DNA of 34,370 nucleotides from SIG701 sp045539595 (lineage in GTDB: Bacteria; Bacillota; Clostridia; Oscillospirales; CAG-272): assembly GCA_045539595.1 (NCBI GenBank), contig JAZQFQ010000101.1, positions 1-34,370 of the forward strand, written 5' to 3'. The notes beneath the pieces are model-generated. The model was given only the letters and a program-made list of their open reading frames with translations, ran no database searches and was not told the DNA's origin. Position 1 is the stretch's first letter; each line of letters starts with the position of its first letter. The translations under genes and the position numbers were made by a program. Shown piece after piece: positions 18,001 to 25,371 of the stretch.

Positions 18001-18718
18001 AGGCGGCCTCTCCGCGGCAACGGGCTATGACGATTTGCTGTACTGCTATGGCGATGCTTCCATTGTCGATGGGAAACTCGTACTTGAGGACGCAGATGAA
18101 TACTACACCATAAGCGACAAGTACGATCTTGATCAAGAATTTGAGAATATGTACAGCAGATATCATGCGTCTATTCAAGAGGTGTTTGATTCACACAAGC
18201 TCTATCCGGGCGGCGCGATCTACAGACCGACGGTGTTTGAAGTCCTGCTTACCATGTCTGTCGCTGATATTCGTTCCACCTATGGCACGCTGACTTTGGA
18301 ATACTCCGAGCATGGCCCCGGACAGCCGGTGTACTCTATGAAATATCTCCCGGGTGTGCTTCTTGTTTTCCATGATTGGGATATGTACGATCCGCTGTCA
18401 GACAATATGATTCCTGCAGAGCTGATTCTTACGGAAAACTGCAGCCGGGATGTTCGTGGAATTACCGTAGGTGCCAACATAGAAGACCGAACGCAGACAA
18501 TACACTGGTCAGATCTGTGGTATCACGTGATAAACGGAACAGCAAATCTGCAGGCAGAATTCAGTGGATACACAGCCACCTATACAATCAGCGGCGAAAA
18601 CCTCAACCTTCCGGCTGAGGATACAGCACATGAGTACGACTGGGATGCGTGGGAAGCGGAATACATCCAAAATCCCACCGGCAGGGTCATAGAAATACGT
18701 ATCGAACTGAATAAATAA
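15062..18718 (+). CDS. 1218-residue anti-sigma-like membrane sensor with leucine-rich repeats
   Basis: ATG overlaps the sigma stop; GGAGGGG lies 8 bases upstream. Residues 1-35 form a short cytoplasmic part, 37-56 a membrane segment, and everything after is extracellular. Residues about 65-255 are BspA/LRR_5-type repeats (VTIPEEVETIADFTF, FTIPESVRFVAAHAV, IYLPDSVKYIGDGAFSDC). Residues about 550-705 resemble part of the M56 sensor ectodomain at 7759-11994 (a strand-rich segment ending ENIILPILESIII versus QYVLPIIQSVTI). The remainder is beta-rich and unassigned. Typical ECF anti-sigmas are 100-350 residues, so this is exceptionally large. It probably restrains the upstream sigma until an extracellular ligand or surface contact is sensed (inference). 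Confidence 0.85.
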   Translation: MKEIDFLDAVGRVDRKYIEECITYKPPKKLNVWVKRISAIAACFLVVIGAVLIINHMNQPVIIDENGFYIEDGVLLRYTGSETDVTIPEEVETIADFTFLENTNRTKIEIVRLGASVQKVETNAFAGLENLVDIIIAANNLSFVEEDGLLMTSDKSILLQYKRQGETKFTIPESVRFVAAHAVQGTELEEIDFGENLEYIGYYAFSSNGKLKAIYLPDSVKYIGDGAFSDCTSAVDGMIPEDAEVSDHAFWRVPFYNSMLAGQMCPGEEIARGLITPSEAIRKSDLYSLTEQLSYVLASIRGDTDYEPSEAAKFGTAAAMDAPSVPEGMIVPKSVSIDDLTFKDYGWGNTGIYDLQINIPAGDYTIVIESYGYDPFDELYWKETRFRLVNLYYLKNEISSEDVAAEEFGWTVIPEKDEKTFTGFTLIHEDGTVIHHNCSYRPTEPYRFLFSPNGTRLAVEYKHPTGYYSFYILSLNGDMLDSAVNPSKETQYMHRYYGEYQGGTLCWIDEENLEGVNIHGKFRFNLQDFYETKVTQLDEDPSLTDPDNHNTVTVRVDTFGYDIYLDIPETWRDRGSYYDLVRESQGLDPVRMALFGSLPKDRTMSGGEWTPEKLTKAAMEKDGLQGSPWIMSESKIFYGTTAHDVSYMVIKDEFPGEFPRDEYTIALAYQGVMVHDIFFQTYPEDGENAFENIILPILESIIIEPEGIAHVVDGKFSIIPSCLSKSIPALPEAVEKARISSRLMGGSPVIYVFDDNLCFYLAYLNGDMSIGTLYSCTLSLPNGYTYGRIVDAEGRGGSGEFCIYVSTKHNGDTVTLAYLFSGEGIPQPYEVRIEETNREEEPMHYTFTADEFSTWLCKTGDANAFPTVPYTIQISGFDTPVVFEMNGYAKPTSITAYDQTLPITEDAQLYGNCTFDLFEADGAIIFSFGYYNIGHTYILTKDSTQIIAPGTDNSIHLYPDDAGNLRYQRINNRIADIIQTGGLSAATGYDDLLYCYGDASIVDGKLVLEDADEYYTISDKYDLDQEFENMYSRYHASIQEVFDSHKLYPGGAIYRPTVFEVLLTMSVADIRSTYGTLTLEYSEHGPGQPVYSMKYLPGVLLVFHDWDMYDPLSDNMIPAELILTENCSRDVRGITVGANIEDRTQTIHWSDLWYHVINGTANLQAEFSGYTATYTISGENLNLPAEDTAHEYDWDAWEAEYIQNPTGRVIEIRIELNK

Positions 18719-18721
18719 CAG

Positions 18722-18751
18722 AAAAGTGAGAGGTTTTCGCCTCTCACTTTT
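18722..18751 (+). terminator. Bidirectional terminator
   Basis: Perfect 12-bp stem AAAAGTGAGAGG / CCTCTCACTTTT with a 6-base loop (TTTTCG), lying between the convergent ends at 18718 and 18758. Both orientations end in a T run. Confidence 0.9.
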
Positions 18752-18757
18752 GTTCTT

Positions 18758-18988
18758 TTAGTTCACATGATCAATGTACAGTTCCGTACCTAGAGATTCT
18801 TTTTCCTCAAACACAATCCCATTGTCTCCATCAACAGGGAGAAAATGTTCACCGCTGCGGATAATCTCTATTGGAATTCCATCCGGGAATGCGTCACAGG
18901 TGATCCCTTTACGCCGGTGCTTGCAGCGATTACACAGGATTTTATCTATCGTCTCCTCACGATCCGGTTCATAACAGTTATTTATCAT
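18758..18988 (-). CDS. Small conserved Cys protein of unknown function
   Basis: 76 residues from the third of three clustered ATG codons (18988), set by GGAGATGACT; the first ATG at 19000 lacks a ribosome site. A CNRCKHRRKGITC cluster at about 19-31 may bind a metal. The phrase CDAFPDGIPIEII and the closing GDNGIVFE pattern match a widespread family of small bacterial proteins (C-DAFP-GIP-EI ... H ... GD-G-F) that has no assigned function as far as I know. Confidence 0.75.
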   Translation of the reverse strand: MINNCYEPDREETIDKILCNRCKHRRKGITCDAFPDGIPIEIIRSGEHFLPVDGDNGIVFEEKESLGTELYIDHVN

Positions 18989-19062
18989 AGTCATCTCCAT
19001 TTATATGTCAGTTTTTATATTATACCATATTTCGATAAATATTTCCACTCCCTTCACGCACA

Positions 19063-19095
19063 AAAGCCCCTATTCCATTTTGGAATAAGGGCTTT
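19063..19095 (-). terminator. Terminator of the repressor/methylase operon
   Basis: 15-bp stem (19063-19077 with 19081-19095, one mismatch) around a 3-base loop, flanked by T-rich sequence; it lies 9 bases after the methylase stop. Confidence 0.75.
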
Positions 19096-19103
19096 CCGTC
19101 AAA

Positions 19104-19844
19104 TTATGCGGTAACAGGAATTACTTCCTGTTTGGATCCTGCTTCAGCAGCAATCGCCTGACAAAGCGCCGGTGTGAACCAGTGGGACCACTCCTCAACG
19201 GTGAGGGTGTTCCCGTGGATGATTACCGCCGGGATCCCGTACAGTGACAACTGGATATATGCCATATGTACGCATTTCAGATCAATATCAGTTGCGACTG
19301 CTCGCATCTTCGTCTGATACTCGATCTTATGGCGCTTCATGGCACCTGCATATCCGAGCAGCAGTGCGCCGGAACCGGAACAGGGATCATTTACTGTGAT
19401 ATACGGCTTTGTGATCAGTGCATTCTCCGCATCTGCCATCTGAATCTCAGCCATGAGAGAACATATCTGCATCGGTGTAAAGAACTGGCCTTTCCATTTG
19501 TTGTGCAGTTCCAGCTCATGATAAATCTCACCAAGGAAATCCTTCGGTTCATCTTCTGTCAGTCTGGAGGATGCAAATACACAGGAAAGCATAGAACAGA
19601 AACGATCCATCTCGGGGCGTGTATAAGTCCCGGCGAGCTGGAGATATCGTTCCTCTCGCTCTTCGCGGTGAACAAAGTCGCACTGATTGCTGATCGCAAT
19701 GGCAGCCAATTCGACGAAATCGCAGAAGACCTGCCATTTATCTCGGGTTCCCGCATTTTGCGTAAGCAAGGATATAAACTCCTTCTTGCAGTTATTGTAC
19801 TCACCCGTATAGTACCCATATTCACCGATGGGAGGATGGCTCAC
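19104..19844 (-). CDS. Short N6-DNA-methylase-like protein of conjugative-element type, no NPP[FYW] motif
   Basis: 246 residues. GQFFTP (119-124) is the classic start of the HsdM-type methylase domain; NDPCSGSGALL (152-162) is the SAM-binding motif I; ATDID (184-188) is the next SAM-contact acidic motif. The protein ends soon after the family-typical HGNTLT and WFTP phrases and has no catalytic NPP[FYW] tetrad, so it may bind SAM or DNA without methylating. Its length matches a short family known from integrative and conjugative elements. The start is uncertain: GTG 19844 is the only upstream in-frame start and has no ribosome site. It follows the Zn-ribbon ORF in the same frame after a double TAA, so translational coupling or a broken junction is possible. 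Confidence 0.8.
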   Translation of the reverse strand: MSHPPIGEYGYYTGEYNNCKKEFISLLTQNAGTRDKWQVFCDFVELAAIAISNQCDFVHREEREERYLQLAGTYTRPEMDRFCSMLSCVFASSRLTEDEPKDFLGEIYHELELHNKWKGQFFTPMQICSLMAEIQMADAENALITKPYITVNDPCSGSGALLLGYAGAMKRHKIEYQTKMRAVATDIDLKCVHMAYIQLSLYGIPAVIIHGNTLTVEEWSHWFTPALCQAIAAEAGSKQEVIPVTA

Positions 19845-19859
19845 TTGTGAATGAATTTA

Positions 19860-20090
19860 TTATGCTTGTATTCTCATTAATGCAGGACAACTTATCATAG
19901 CTGCACATGAATTTCGATCAATCACCGCAAGCATCGCCTTGCATTTATGACACATATATGTTCTGCCGTCATAATCTTCATCAACACATATTACCGTAAT
20001 ATATTTTTTATCTGCTCCATGATTTGAATAGATGACCGGACTATTACACTTCGGACAGAAACCAACAGGGATTTTATATTTTTTTTCAAT
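19860..20090 (-). CDS. Small Zn-ribbon protein, copy 1 (start shifted by an A-run)
   Basis: About 76 residues with two CxxC pairs (CPKC near the start, CHKC later) around the phrase VIYSNHGADKKYITVICVDEDYDG, matching the copy at 29937-30158 throughout. In that copy the start is TTG six bases after AAAGGAG. Here the TTG at 20089 is followed by eight A residues where nine would keep the frame, so the TTG frame ends early. The open frame reaches only as far as an ATT at 20090, correctly spaced from AAAGGAGAG. Expression would need an AUU start, slippage in the A-run, or a corrected base. The small size and zinc knuckles suggest nucleic-acid or protein binding next to a repressor; the function is unknown. 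Confidence 0.6.
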   Translation of the reverse strand: MEKKYKIPVGFCPKCNSPVIYSNHGADKKYITVICVDEDYDGRTYMCHKCKAMLAVIDRNSCAAMISCPALMRIQA

Positions 20091-20101
20091 AGGCTCTCCT
20101 T

Positions 20102-20728
20102 TCAGTCAATCGCTACCTTGCCTAACTTCTTCGATACACAAACTGCCACACCCTGGATCTGCAGCTCCTCCGGATAGATGTCTTTGTACCGCTCTCGGTC
20201 TTCATTGCATGATCGAAGGAAATACCGCTCGCGCTTTTTGTTGTATCCGAGCACCTTCAGATTGTTTGCCCCCTGATCCAGCGCAACGATGATATCCCCA
20301 ACCTCCGCCGTGTTCTGCTTGCGGATCACAACATAATCGCCGGGATGAATGCCGGCATCCACCATCGATTCGCCCTTCGCAATCAGCGCAAAGAATTCGC
20401 CTTGATCGATCAGCGATTCCGGCATACGGATGTACTCGATGATTTCCTCGGTTTCTTCCTGACCCTCGCCGCAGGCAACGTAGCCGAGCACAGGCATGGC
20501 GTGGTGCCTTCCTTCCATTTCCATGCGCAGTGTGCTGACAGAACGTCTGCCGCGGTATTCCAATTCGCCGTTTTCTTTCATGTCCTTGAGACTGCGGTGC
20601 ACGGTTGAAACGGAGATCCCCGTGCCTGCAGCGATATCGCGCACGGATGGGATCGCTCTGTAGTTGCTGTAATACTGATCGATATAATCAACGATCGTGG
20701 ATTTTGCTTCATTTCGGATGTTTTTCAT
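20102..20728 (-). CDS. LexA-like S24 repressor, copy 1
   Basis: 208 residues; GGAGGA precedes the ATG. The N-terminal winged helix (about 8-65: IPSVRDIAAGTGISVSTVHRSLKDMKENGELEY) is LexA-type. The C-terminal S24 self-cleavage domain has the cleavage site YVACG (cut expected between Cys86 and Gly87, where LexA usually has Ala-Gly), nucleophile Ser121 in KGESMVDAG and catalytic Lys158 in NNLKVLGY. It should repress until DNA damage (RecA filament) triggers self-cleavage. Palindromes flanking its promoter suggest autoregulation. A close paralogue lies at 30172-30723, each followed by the same small Zn-ribbon gene. Confidence 0.9.
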   Translation of the reverse strand: MKNIRNEAKSTIVDYIDQYYSNYRAIPSVRDIAAGTGISVSTVHRSLKDMKENGELEYRGRRSVSTLRMEMEGRHHAMPVLGYVACGEGQEETEEIIEYIRMPESLIDQGEFFALIAKGESMVDAGIHPGDYVVIRKQNTAEVGDIIVALDQGANNLKVLGYNKKRERYFLRSCNEDRERYKDIYPEELQIQGVAVCVSKKLGKVAID

Positions 20729-20743
20729 GGCTCCTCCATCACG

Positions 20744-20833
20744 GAAACAAACTGTTTCAATGGTGTTCTAACACAAGTTCAAGTTTTTGTCAAGAAATTT
20801 GAGACAATTTGTTTCATGTATTTTCTTTGTTTC
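20744..20833 (-). promoter_or_regulatory. Promoter and repeated operators of the LexA-like gene
   Basis: TTGACA (20788-20793), 17-base spacer, extended minus-10 TGtTAGAAC (hexamer 20765-20770). A perfect palindrome GAAACA-N3-TGTTTC covers the transcription start region (20744-20758). A second copy with one mismatch lies above the minus-35 (20801-20815), and a further TGTTTC half-site at 20828-20833. Two operators bracketing the promoter fit autorepression. Confidence 0.75.
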
Positions 20834-21143
20834 ATGCGGAGCAGATATTGGGCGGTGAATAGCCGTCGCAAAGCGGCACACGTGGCCGATGAGAAATGGC
20901 ATATGATTTGTCAACAGCAAAGAGCCCCCCCACACAGAGCTGCAATCATGCGCTCTGTGTGGGGGCGTTAGGAAAAAACTATACGGCTTCTTTATTTACC
21001 GAATGATTTTAATAGATGGTCGAGTTAAGCAGATGGAATTGCTACTGTATGCTGGTGATGAATTGTTGCTCGGGTTGGAGAGATGTCAAATGATTGCCCA
21101 ATTTTTTTGCCTGCATTATTGATCGCTTAACTCCTTTTAATCG
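20834..21143. other. Gene-poor gap with a GC-rich hairpin
   Basis: Between the repressor control region and the ABC operon end there is no convincing gene. A possible 24-codon minus-strand ORF (21042-21116) has its only AAAGGAG 12 bases away and no recognisable motif. The hairpin at 20924-20966 is listed separately. Confidence 0.5.
20924..20966 (-). terminator. GC-rich hairpin, probable terminator of the ABC operon
   Basis: Arms GCCCCC(CC)ACACAGAG and CTCTGTGTGGGGGC pair over 14 bp around a 13-base loop. The following minus-strand bases are only modestly T-rich, so rho-independent termination is likely but not certain. It lies about 180 bases after the ATPase stop. Confidence 0.55.
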
Positions 21144-22037
21144 TCATGTATTTGAGGAATCCCCGAATACATACAAATAATAATCTTCCAATGTTGGCAC
21201 TGCTATTCTTGATTGCTCCGTTGGCATCGTATCTGACAGCACCCGAAGCAGAACCTTACCCGTTTGCTCATCCCGTGCAATATTTGTCACGCGGAATAGA
21301 TCCTGCATTGTCTGTACTTCAGACTCCGCGCACGGAACGAGCCACACCTGCCCGTCGATCTTTTTCACAAGCTCATGGGGTGGCGCGTTGTCCACAATCA
21401 CGCCCTTTTTGAGCATGATGATATCCTTTGCGATAAACTCAATGTCCGGCACAACGTGGGTGGCGATCAGCACAATCTTGTTGAACGCGATTTTTGAGAT
21501 ATAATTACGGATGGAAATCCGCTGTTTCGGATCCAGGCCTGCCGTAGGCTCATCCAGAATGAGAATCTCCGGATCGCCCAGCACCGCCTGCGCCAGTGTT
21601 AACCGCTGTTTCATGCCGCCGGACAGCGCCCCGATGCGTCGGTTCGCGATATCATCCAACTCCACAGCCCGAAGAATATCCTCGATCTGTCCTTTGGCAG
21701 GTTTTTTCGGAATGCCTTTCAGGGAAGCCATGTACGACATAAACTGCACAACAGTAAAATGGGGATACAGTCCCGGGTACTGCGGCATAAAGCCCAGTTT
21801 TTCCCGATAGGCTGTACCCATGGCGAGGGCGTTCCGCGTAGTTTCGGCATCATCCATATACAAGATCTCTCCCGCATCGGCGCGGAGATTGTCGGTAAGA
21901 ATGTGGATAAGTGTACTTTTTCCCGCCCCGTTGGGGCCGAGCAAAGCGTAAATGCCCGGCGTCATCTCCGCCGTGAAGGCGTCCAGTGCCCGATTATTTC
22001 CGTAGGATTTGCTAATACCGTTTATGGTCAGTTTCAT
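21144..22037 (-). CDS. ABC transporter ATP-binding protein
   Basis: 297 residues from ATG 22037; AAAGGAGGTGGAGACG is directly upstream, and the ATG overlaps the permease stop by 4 bases. Walker A GPNGAGKST (about 33-41), signature LSGGMKQR, Walker B LILILDEPTAGLD and the switch His in IATHVV are all intact, so it should hydrolyse ATP. The C-terminal 70 residues form a small regulatory-like domain common in CcmA/NatA-type exporters. It powers the neighbouring duplicated permease. Confidence 0.93.
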   Translation of the reverse strand: MKLTINGISKSYGNNRALDAFTAEMTPGIYALLGPNGAGKSTLIHILTDNLRADAGEILYMDDAETTRNALAMGTAYREKLGFMPQYPGLYPHFTVVQFMSYMASLKGIPKKPAKGQIEDILRAVELDDIANRRIGALSGGMKQRLTLAQAVLGDPEILILDEPTAGLDPKQRISIRNYISKIAFNKIVLIATHVVPDIEFIAKDIIMLKKGVIVDNAPPHELVKKIDGQVWLVPCAESEVQTMQDLFRVTNIARDEQTGKVLLRVLSDTMPTEQSRIAVPTLEDYYLYVFGDSSNT

Positions 22038-24163
22038 CGTCTCCACCTCCTTTCCGCACAGGCGAGTGTACCTGCGCATACGATTCCGGCCACAGCCAGA
22101 TAGTTCCAAAGTTCCCCGCGAAGCAGCATCTCCGTCACCCGCATAAAGGATATATAATCCATACGGGAAAAGGCAGTCACACCCACTCCTACAAGAAGAG
22201 CGGGAACCAATGTCAGCACCGCGGTGGCAATCATAGCAGGAATGCTCTTTTTCATCAAGCAAGAGAATGCGGCCAGCAGAAGCGCAAGCAGGACGCAGGC
22301 GAGGACGCGCAAACCGTACACCGTGAGAAGAAGGTGCAAAATCGTCCCATCCTCTGTCCCCGTAATTGAATCCACGGATGCGGCGGGTGCGCCCCACAGG
22401 GGCATGTGATACACCGCGAAGATGCGGGCTGCATCGATGGCGTTCCATATTACCGCCAGCGATGCAGATGTGAGGCTCACAGCGGTATATTTACTGCGGG
22501 ATGTTCGGCCTCGCCCGTATTTTGCAGTGCGCAGAATCTGCGCAAATCCGCCGCCGGAGTTTTTGGAGGTATATTCCACAGCAAATGTGGAGGAGAACAG
22601 CACCAGGACGGCGGCGTACAATGTCCAATCAAAACCTGTGCAGAAAAGCGTTTTCCATCCCGTATCGTAGACAAACCAGACATCACGTCCTTCCTCTGCC
22701 ATGGTGTCGATGAAATGGGCACGATCTTCCACCAACGCAAACACCGTCTCCCGTGCAGTCATTCGATTGTATTCCTGCACGAATTCCGTATATTCGCGCC
22801 GCGTGATCTCCTCGGCGTAATAGGCTCGTTCCATCTCGGGCGCACGGTCCATGTACTCGTTGATCCGTGCCCTCTCATCGGACAGATACTGCCGTTTTTC
22901 CTCCGTCATCGGCCCAGCCAACGCATCCATGTATTCCCGATACACCGCATCGGTGTAAGACTGGGGCGGTGGATACAACTGTACACTCAGATATCCTTTC
23001 AAAAGGAGCAGTGCCGCAAGTACCCATATCATACGGGTGGAGAGGAGCAATTTACGCATCTCTGTGCCCACAAAGCCGCTCGGGCGGATGCGGATACCGC
23101 GGCGGGCATATCTCTTTTGACAGCTCATATCGATTCCGCGGCGAATAGCCGCCGCGGCTCGATTGAGCCACGGAATTTGTACCGCCCTGCCGCCCCGATG
23201 GAATTTGAACAGGATGATACCGGACAGTATCACAAACAGCACCAAAATCATGGAAAGCAAAAATGGAATATATCCCACAACATGGCCAAAGAGATTCAGT
23301 GCCCGATAGCGCTGCACCAGGGTGTTTCCCGTGGCCAGGGACAAAAGATTCAGATGTTTCAGAGGGTTTTCCACATTCCGATACTGGAGGGCATAGAGCA
23401 AATAATTCACCCCGAAGATGCCCATACCGCCCGCGTATATGATGGGAAAATTGTACACAAACACGCTGAGGGCGGCCACCGCCACGGAGAAGATCATCCC
23501 CGCCGCCATTTTTGCCATCACCGTCACCGCCATGTAATCCCCGATGCTCCACACATACGGTGTCAGGGTAAAGGTCGGCAAAGCCTGCAGAGGGGCACGC
23601 GCATCGCTGAACCCCACACGAGCGGCGAAAATGATCCACGTCTCCGCCGTAAGGATCAACACTACCGCCGTGCTCATGAGCAGCAATGCGGCGATTTTGA
23701 CGAACGCCGTCCGTGACCGTCCGTAGCGAGTGGTGCGCAGGATGGCCATAAATCCGCTTTTTTCTTCCTGCGTAAAGACGAAAGCAGACACCGCGATCAG
23801 CATCACAAAGATAAAAATGTTCACCGCGTCATATCTGAAATACGCATTCCATCCACGAATTGGCTCATTTGGCATCGTGACGCTTTCTTTGGCTTGCTCA
23901 TACAGTGCAATGACGCGGATCTGATACGCGTAGGGATACGCATCCGTCCCAATACCCATGGCAGTGAACTCGGACAGATTGCGGTACGCCCCGTCGATAA
24001 CGGATTCCACCGCCGCCAGGTAGCGGGTTTGCTCCCGGGGCTGGGTTGGTTCCGACTGTGATGCGCTCTCCATACAGAGCAGGAAATTCAGCACAAGCAA
24101 TACCGCCATTAATATCCACAGAAATCGGTACCCTGCGATCTTCCGTATTTCCGCACGCATCAT
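22034..24163 (-). CDS. ABC-2-type permease with two homologous halves
   Basis: 709 residues from ATG 24163 (GAGGAGG ten bases upstream). Two repeats are visible. Half 1: MRAEIRKIAGYRFLWIL, large loop, then FTQEEKSGFMAILRTTRYGRSRTAFVK. Half 2: TEMRKLLLSTRMIWVL, loop, then EYTSKNSGGGFAQILRTAKYGRGRT. Each has an N-terminal membrane segment, an extracellular loop of over 80 residues and a membrane bundle, like the usual single ABC-2 subunit, so this chain looks like a fused dimer that would need only itself plus the ATPase. Substrate unknown; the two lipoproteins encoded upstream may serve it outside the membrane. Confidence 0.88.
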   Translation of the reverse strand: MMRAEIRKIAGYRFLWILMAVLLVLNFLLCMESASQSEPTQPREQTRYLAAVESVIDGAYRNLSEFTAMGIGTDAYPYAYQIRVIALYEQAKESVTMPNEPIRGWNAYFRYDAVNIFIFVMLIAVSAFVFTQEEKSGFMAILRTTRYGRSRTAFVKIAALLLMSTAVVLILTAETWIIFAARVGFSDARAPLQALPTFTLTPYVWSIGDYMAVTVMAKMAAGMIFSVAVAALSVFVYNFPIIYAGGMGIFGVNYLLYALQYRNVENPLKHLNLLSLATGNTLVQRYRALNLFGHVVGYIPFLLSMILVLFVILSGIILFKFHRGGRAVQIPWLNRAAAAIRRGIDMSCQKRYARRGIRIRPSGFVGTEMRKLLLSTRMIWVLAALLLLKGYLSVQLYPPPQSYTDAVYREYMDALAGPMTEEKRQYLSDERARINEYMDRAPEMERAYYAEEITRREYTEFVQEYNRMTARETVFALVEDRAHFIDTMAEEGRDVWFVYDTGWKTLFCTGFDWTLYAAVLVLFSSTFAVEYTSKNSGGGFAQILRTAKYGRGRTSRSKYTAVSLTSASLAVIWNAIDAARIFAVYHMPLWGAPAASVDSITGTEDGTILHLLLTVYGLRVLACVLLALLLAAFSCLMKKSIPAMIATAVLTLVPALLVGVGVTAFSRMDYISFMRVTEMLLRGELWNYLAVAGIVCAGTLACAERRWRR

Positions 24164-24185
24164 GGCATCATTTCCTCCTCGTCTG

Positions 24186-25361
24186 TTATCTCTCGATTTC
24201 CTCGATCCGCACGGCAGTCCCTTCGGGAACCAGGGCGAAGTACCGTGAGTTCGATGCAACGGCATTGCCGAAGGCGACTCTGGCATCCACGAACACGGCA
24301 CTGCCGATGATATCGATGGTACGGATGGACAGTGAATCCTCCAGCGACGCGATCTGCCGCACCGTGCCATCCTGCCACACGAACAGTTTTGACGCAGTAT
24401 TGATCACCGTGCCGTTCTCTGTCTCAATCTCCACCGGACTGTATCCGCAGAAATATACCGTACCGTCCGCTGCCACATCCATGCAGAAGGTTTGATTTTC
24501 GATGGGTTCGTGCTCCGAGTGATACAGCGTTACCGCCCCGTCGGGGGTGATCTTTACGATCTCCCGCGCGGTCTGGCAGTATACGGCATCGCCCAGCACA
24601 TAATATTTGGCGCGGTCTTTGCTTTCGTGCATCGTCCGTGTTTCCCCGGTGGTGAGATCGTAAGCGTACAGCGCGGCTATACTTGTATCCCGGTAGTAGA
24701 CCACTCCCTCCGCTACGGTGAAGATCACACCGGTGAGGGGAAATTCCATAACCTTCTCCGCCTGCTTCGTTTTCGGATCCAGCCGCCACAGGCCCATGCG
24801 ATCCTCATTATCTTCCGTCAGATACCACTGGGAAAAATACAGGATTCCGCCATCCACGCTCACGCCTTCCACCATGCTTCCCTTGGGCATGCGATAGATT
24901 TCCCGCAAGGTGGTATCCATGTTGTCGATATCAATCTCATAAAACACGGTATGCTTGGTGGTCATGCTCTCAAAAAATGAACTGGCACGGGCAATATACA
25001 ATTTGCCGCTCACCGTATCATAGCAGTACCGCTCATGACCCGTCAGCAGTGCCGCACACCCGTCCGTTTCCGTGTGACGGCACAACGGATCTTTGCACAG
25101 AGCAGTGGTAAGCCCCGTCTGTTTATTTATGTATTCCACCACTGAATTGCCCGTGGCTTTGATGACGGTTTTATCCGTCTCCACAAACGCTTCCGCCATA
25201 TCGTGGACGTACTTGGCCGAGGGGGTGTATCCTAATGCCAATGAAAAAGCATTCTCACCCTGTATTCGGTCGGGATCGATGTGTGTATGCTCGTTTTCCT
25301 TTCTCGTACAACCTGCCATAAGCAAGGCAAGAAGCAAAGCGGCCATTATTCTTCTGTACAT
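24186..25361 (-). CDS. Lipoprotein with beta-propeller-like repeats
   Basis: 391 residues from ATG 25361, set by AAGGAG; an in-frame ATG 43 codons upstream lies inside the preceding gene. Residues 1-19 are a lipoprotein signal with lipobox LLMAGC. The rest has about six or seven repeated blade-like units with phrases such as GILYFSQWYL, GVVYYRDTSIAALYAYDLTTGETRT, YVLGDAVYCQTA and GTVYFCGYSPV, typical of secreted propeller proteins of Clostridia (DUF5050-like). It also has an early TALCKDPLCRH motif seen in related proteins. It starts 10 bases after the longer lipoprotein stop and lies 22 bases before the permease; a role in ligand capture or complex assembly is inferred. Confidence 0.8.
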   Translation of the reverse strand: MYRRIMAALLLALLMAGCTRKENEHTHIDPDRIQGENAFSLALGYTPSAKYVHDMAEAFVETDKTVIKATGNSVVEYINKQTGLTTALCKDPLCRHTETDGCAALLTGHERYCYDTVSGKLYIARASSFFESMTTKHTVFYEIDIDNMDTTLREIYRMPKGSMVEGVSVDGGILYFSQWYLTEDNEDRMGLWRLDPKTKQAEKVMEFPLTGVIFTVAEGVVYYRDTSIAALYAYDLTTGETRTMHESKDRAKYYVLGDAVYCQTAREIVKITPDGAVTLYHSEHEPIENQTFCMDVAADGTVYFCGYSPVEIETENGTVINTASKLFVWQDGTVRQIASLEDSLSIRTIDIIGSAVFVDARVAFGNAVASNSRYFALVPEGTAVRIEEIER

Positions 25362-25371
25362 TTGTAACTCC

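Noticed and set aside
22038..22448. N-terminal extension of the ABC ATPase by 137 codons
   Set aside because: It lies within the permease gene in another frame; the internal ATG has a perfect ribosome site and the Walker A position then fits the family.
22406..23716. 436-codon plus-strand open frame opposite the ABC permease
   Set aside because: His/Arg-rich shadow of the membrane protein on the other strand.
24164..24370. N-terminal extension of the permease by 69 codons
   Set aside because: Overlaps the end of the propeller lipoprotein; the later ATG has a GAGGAGG site and begins a typical permease N-terminus.
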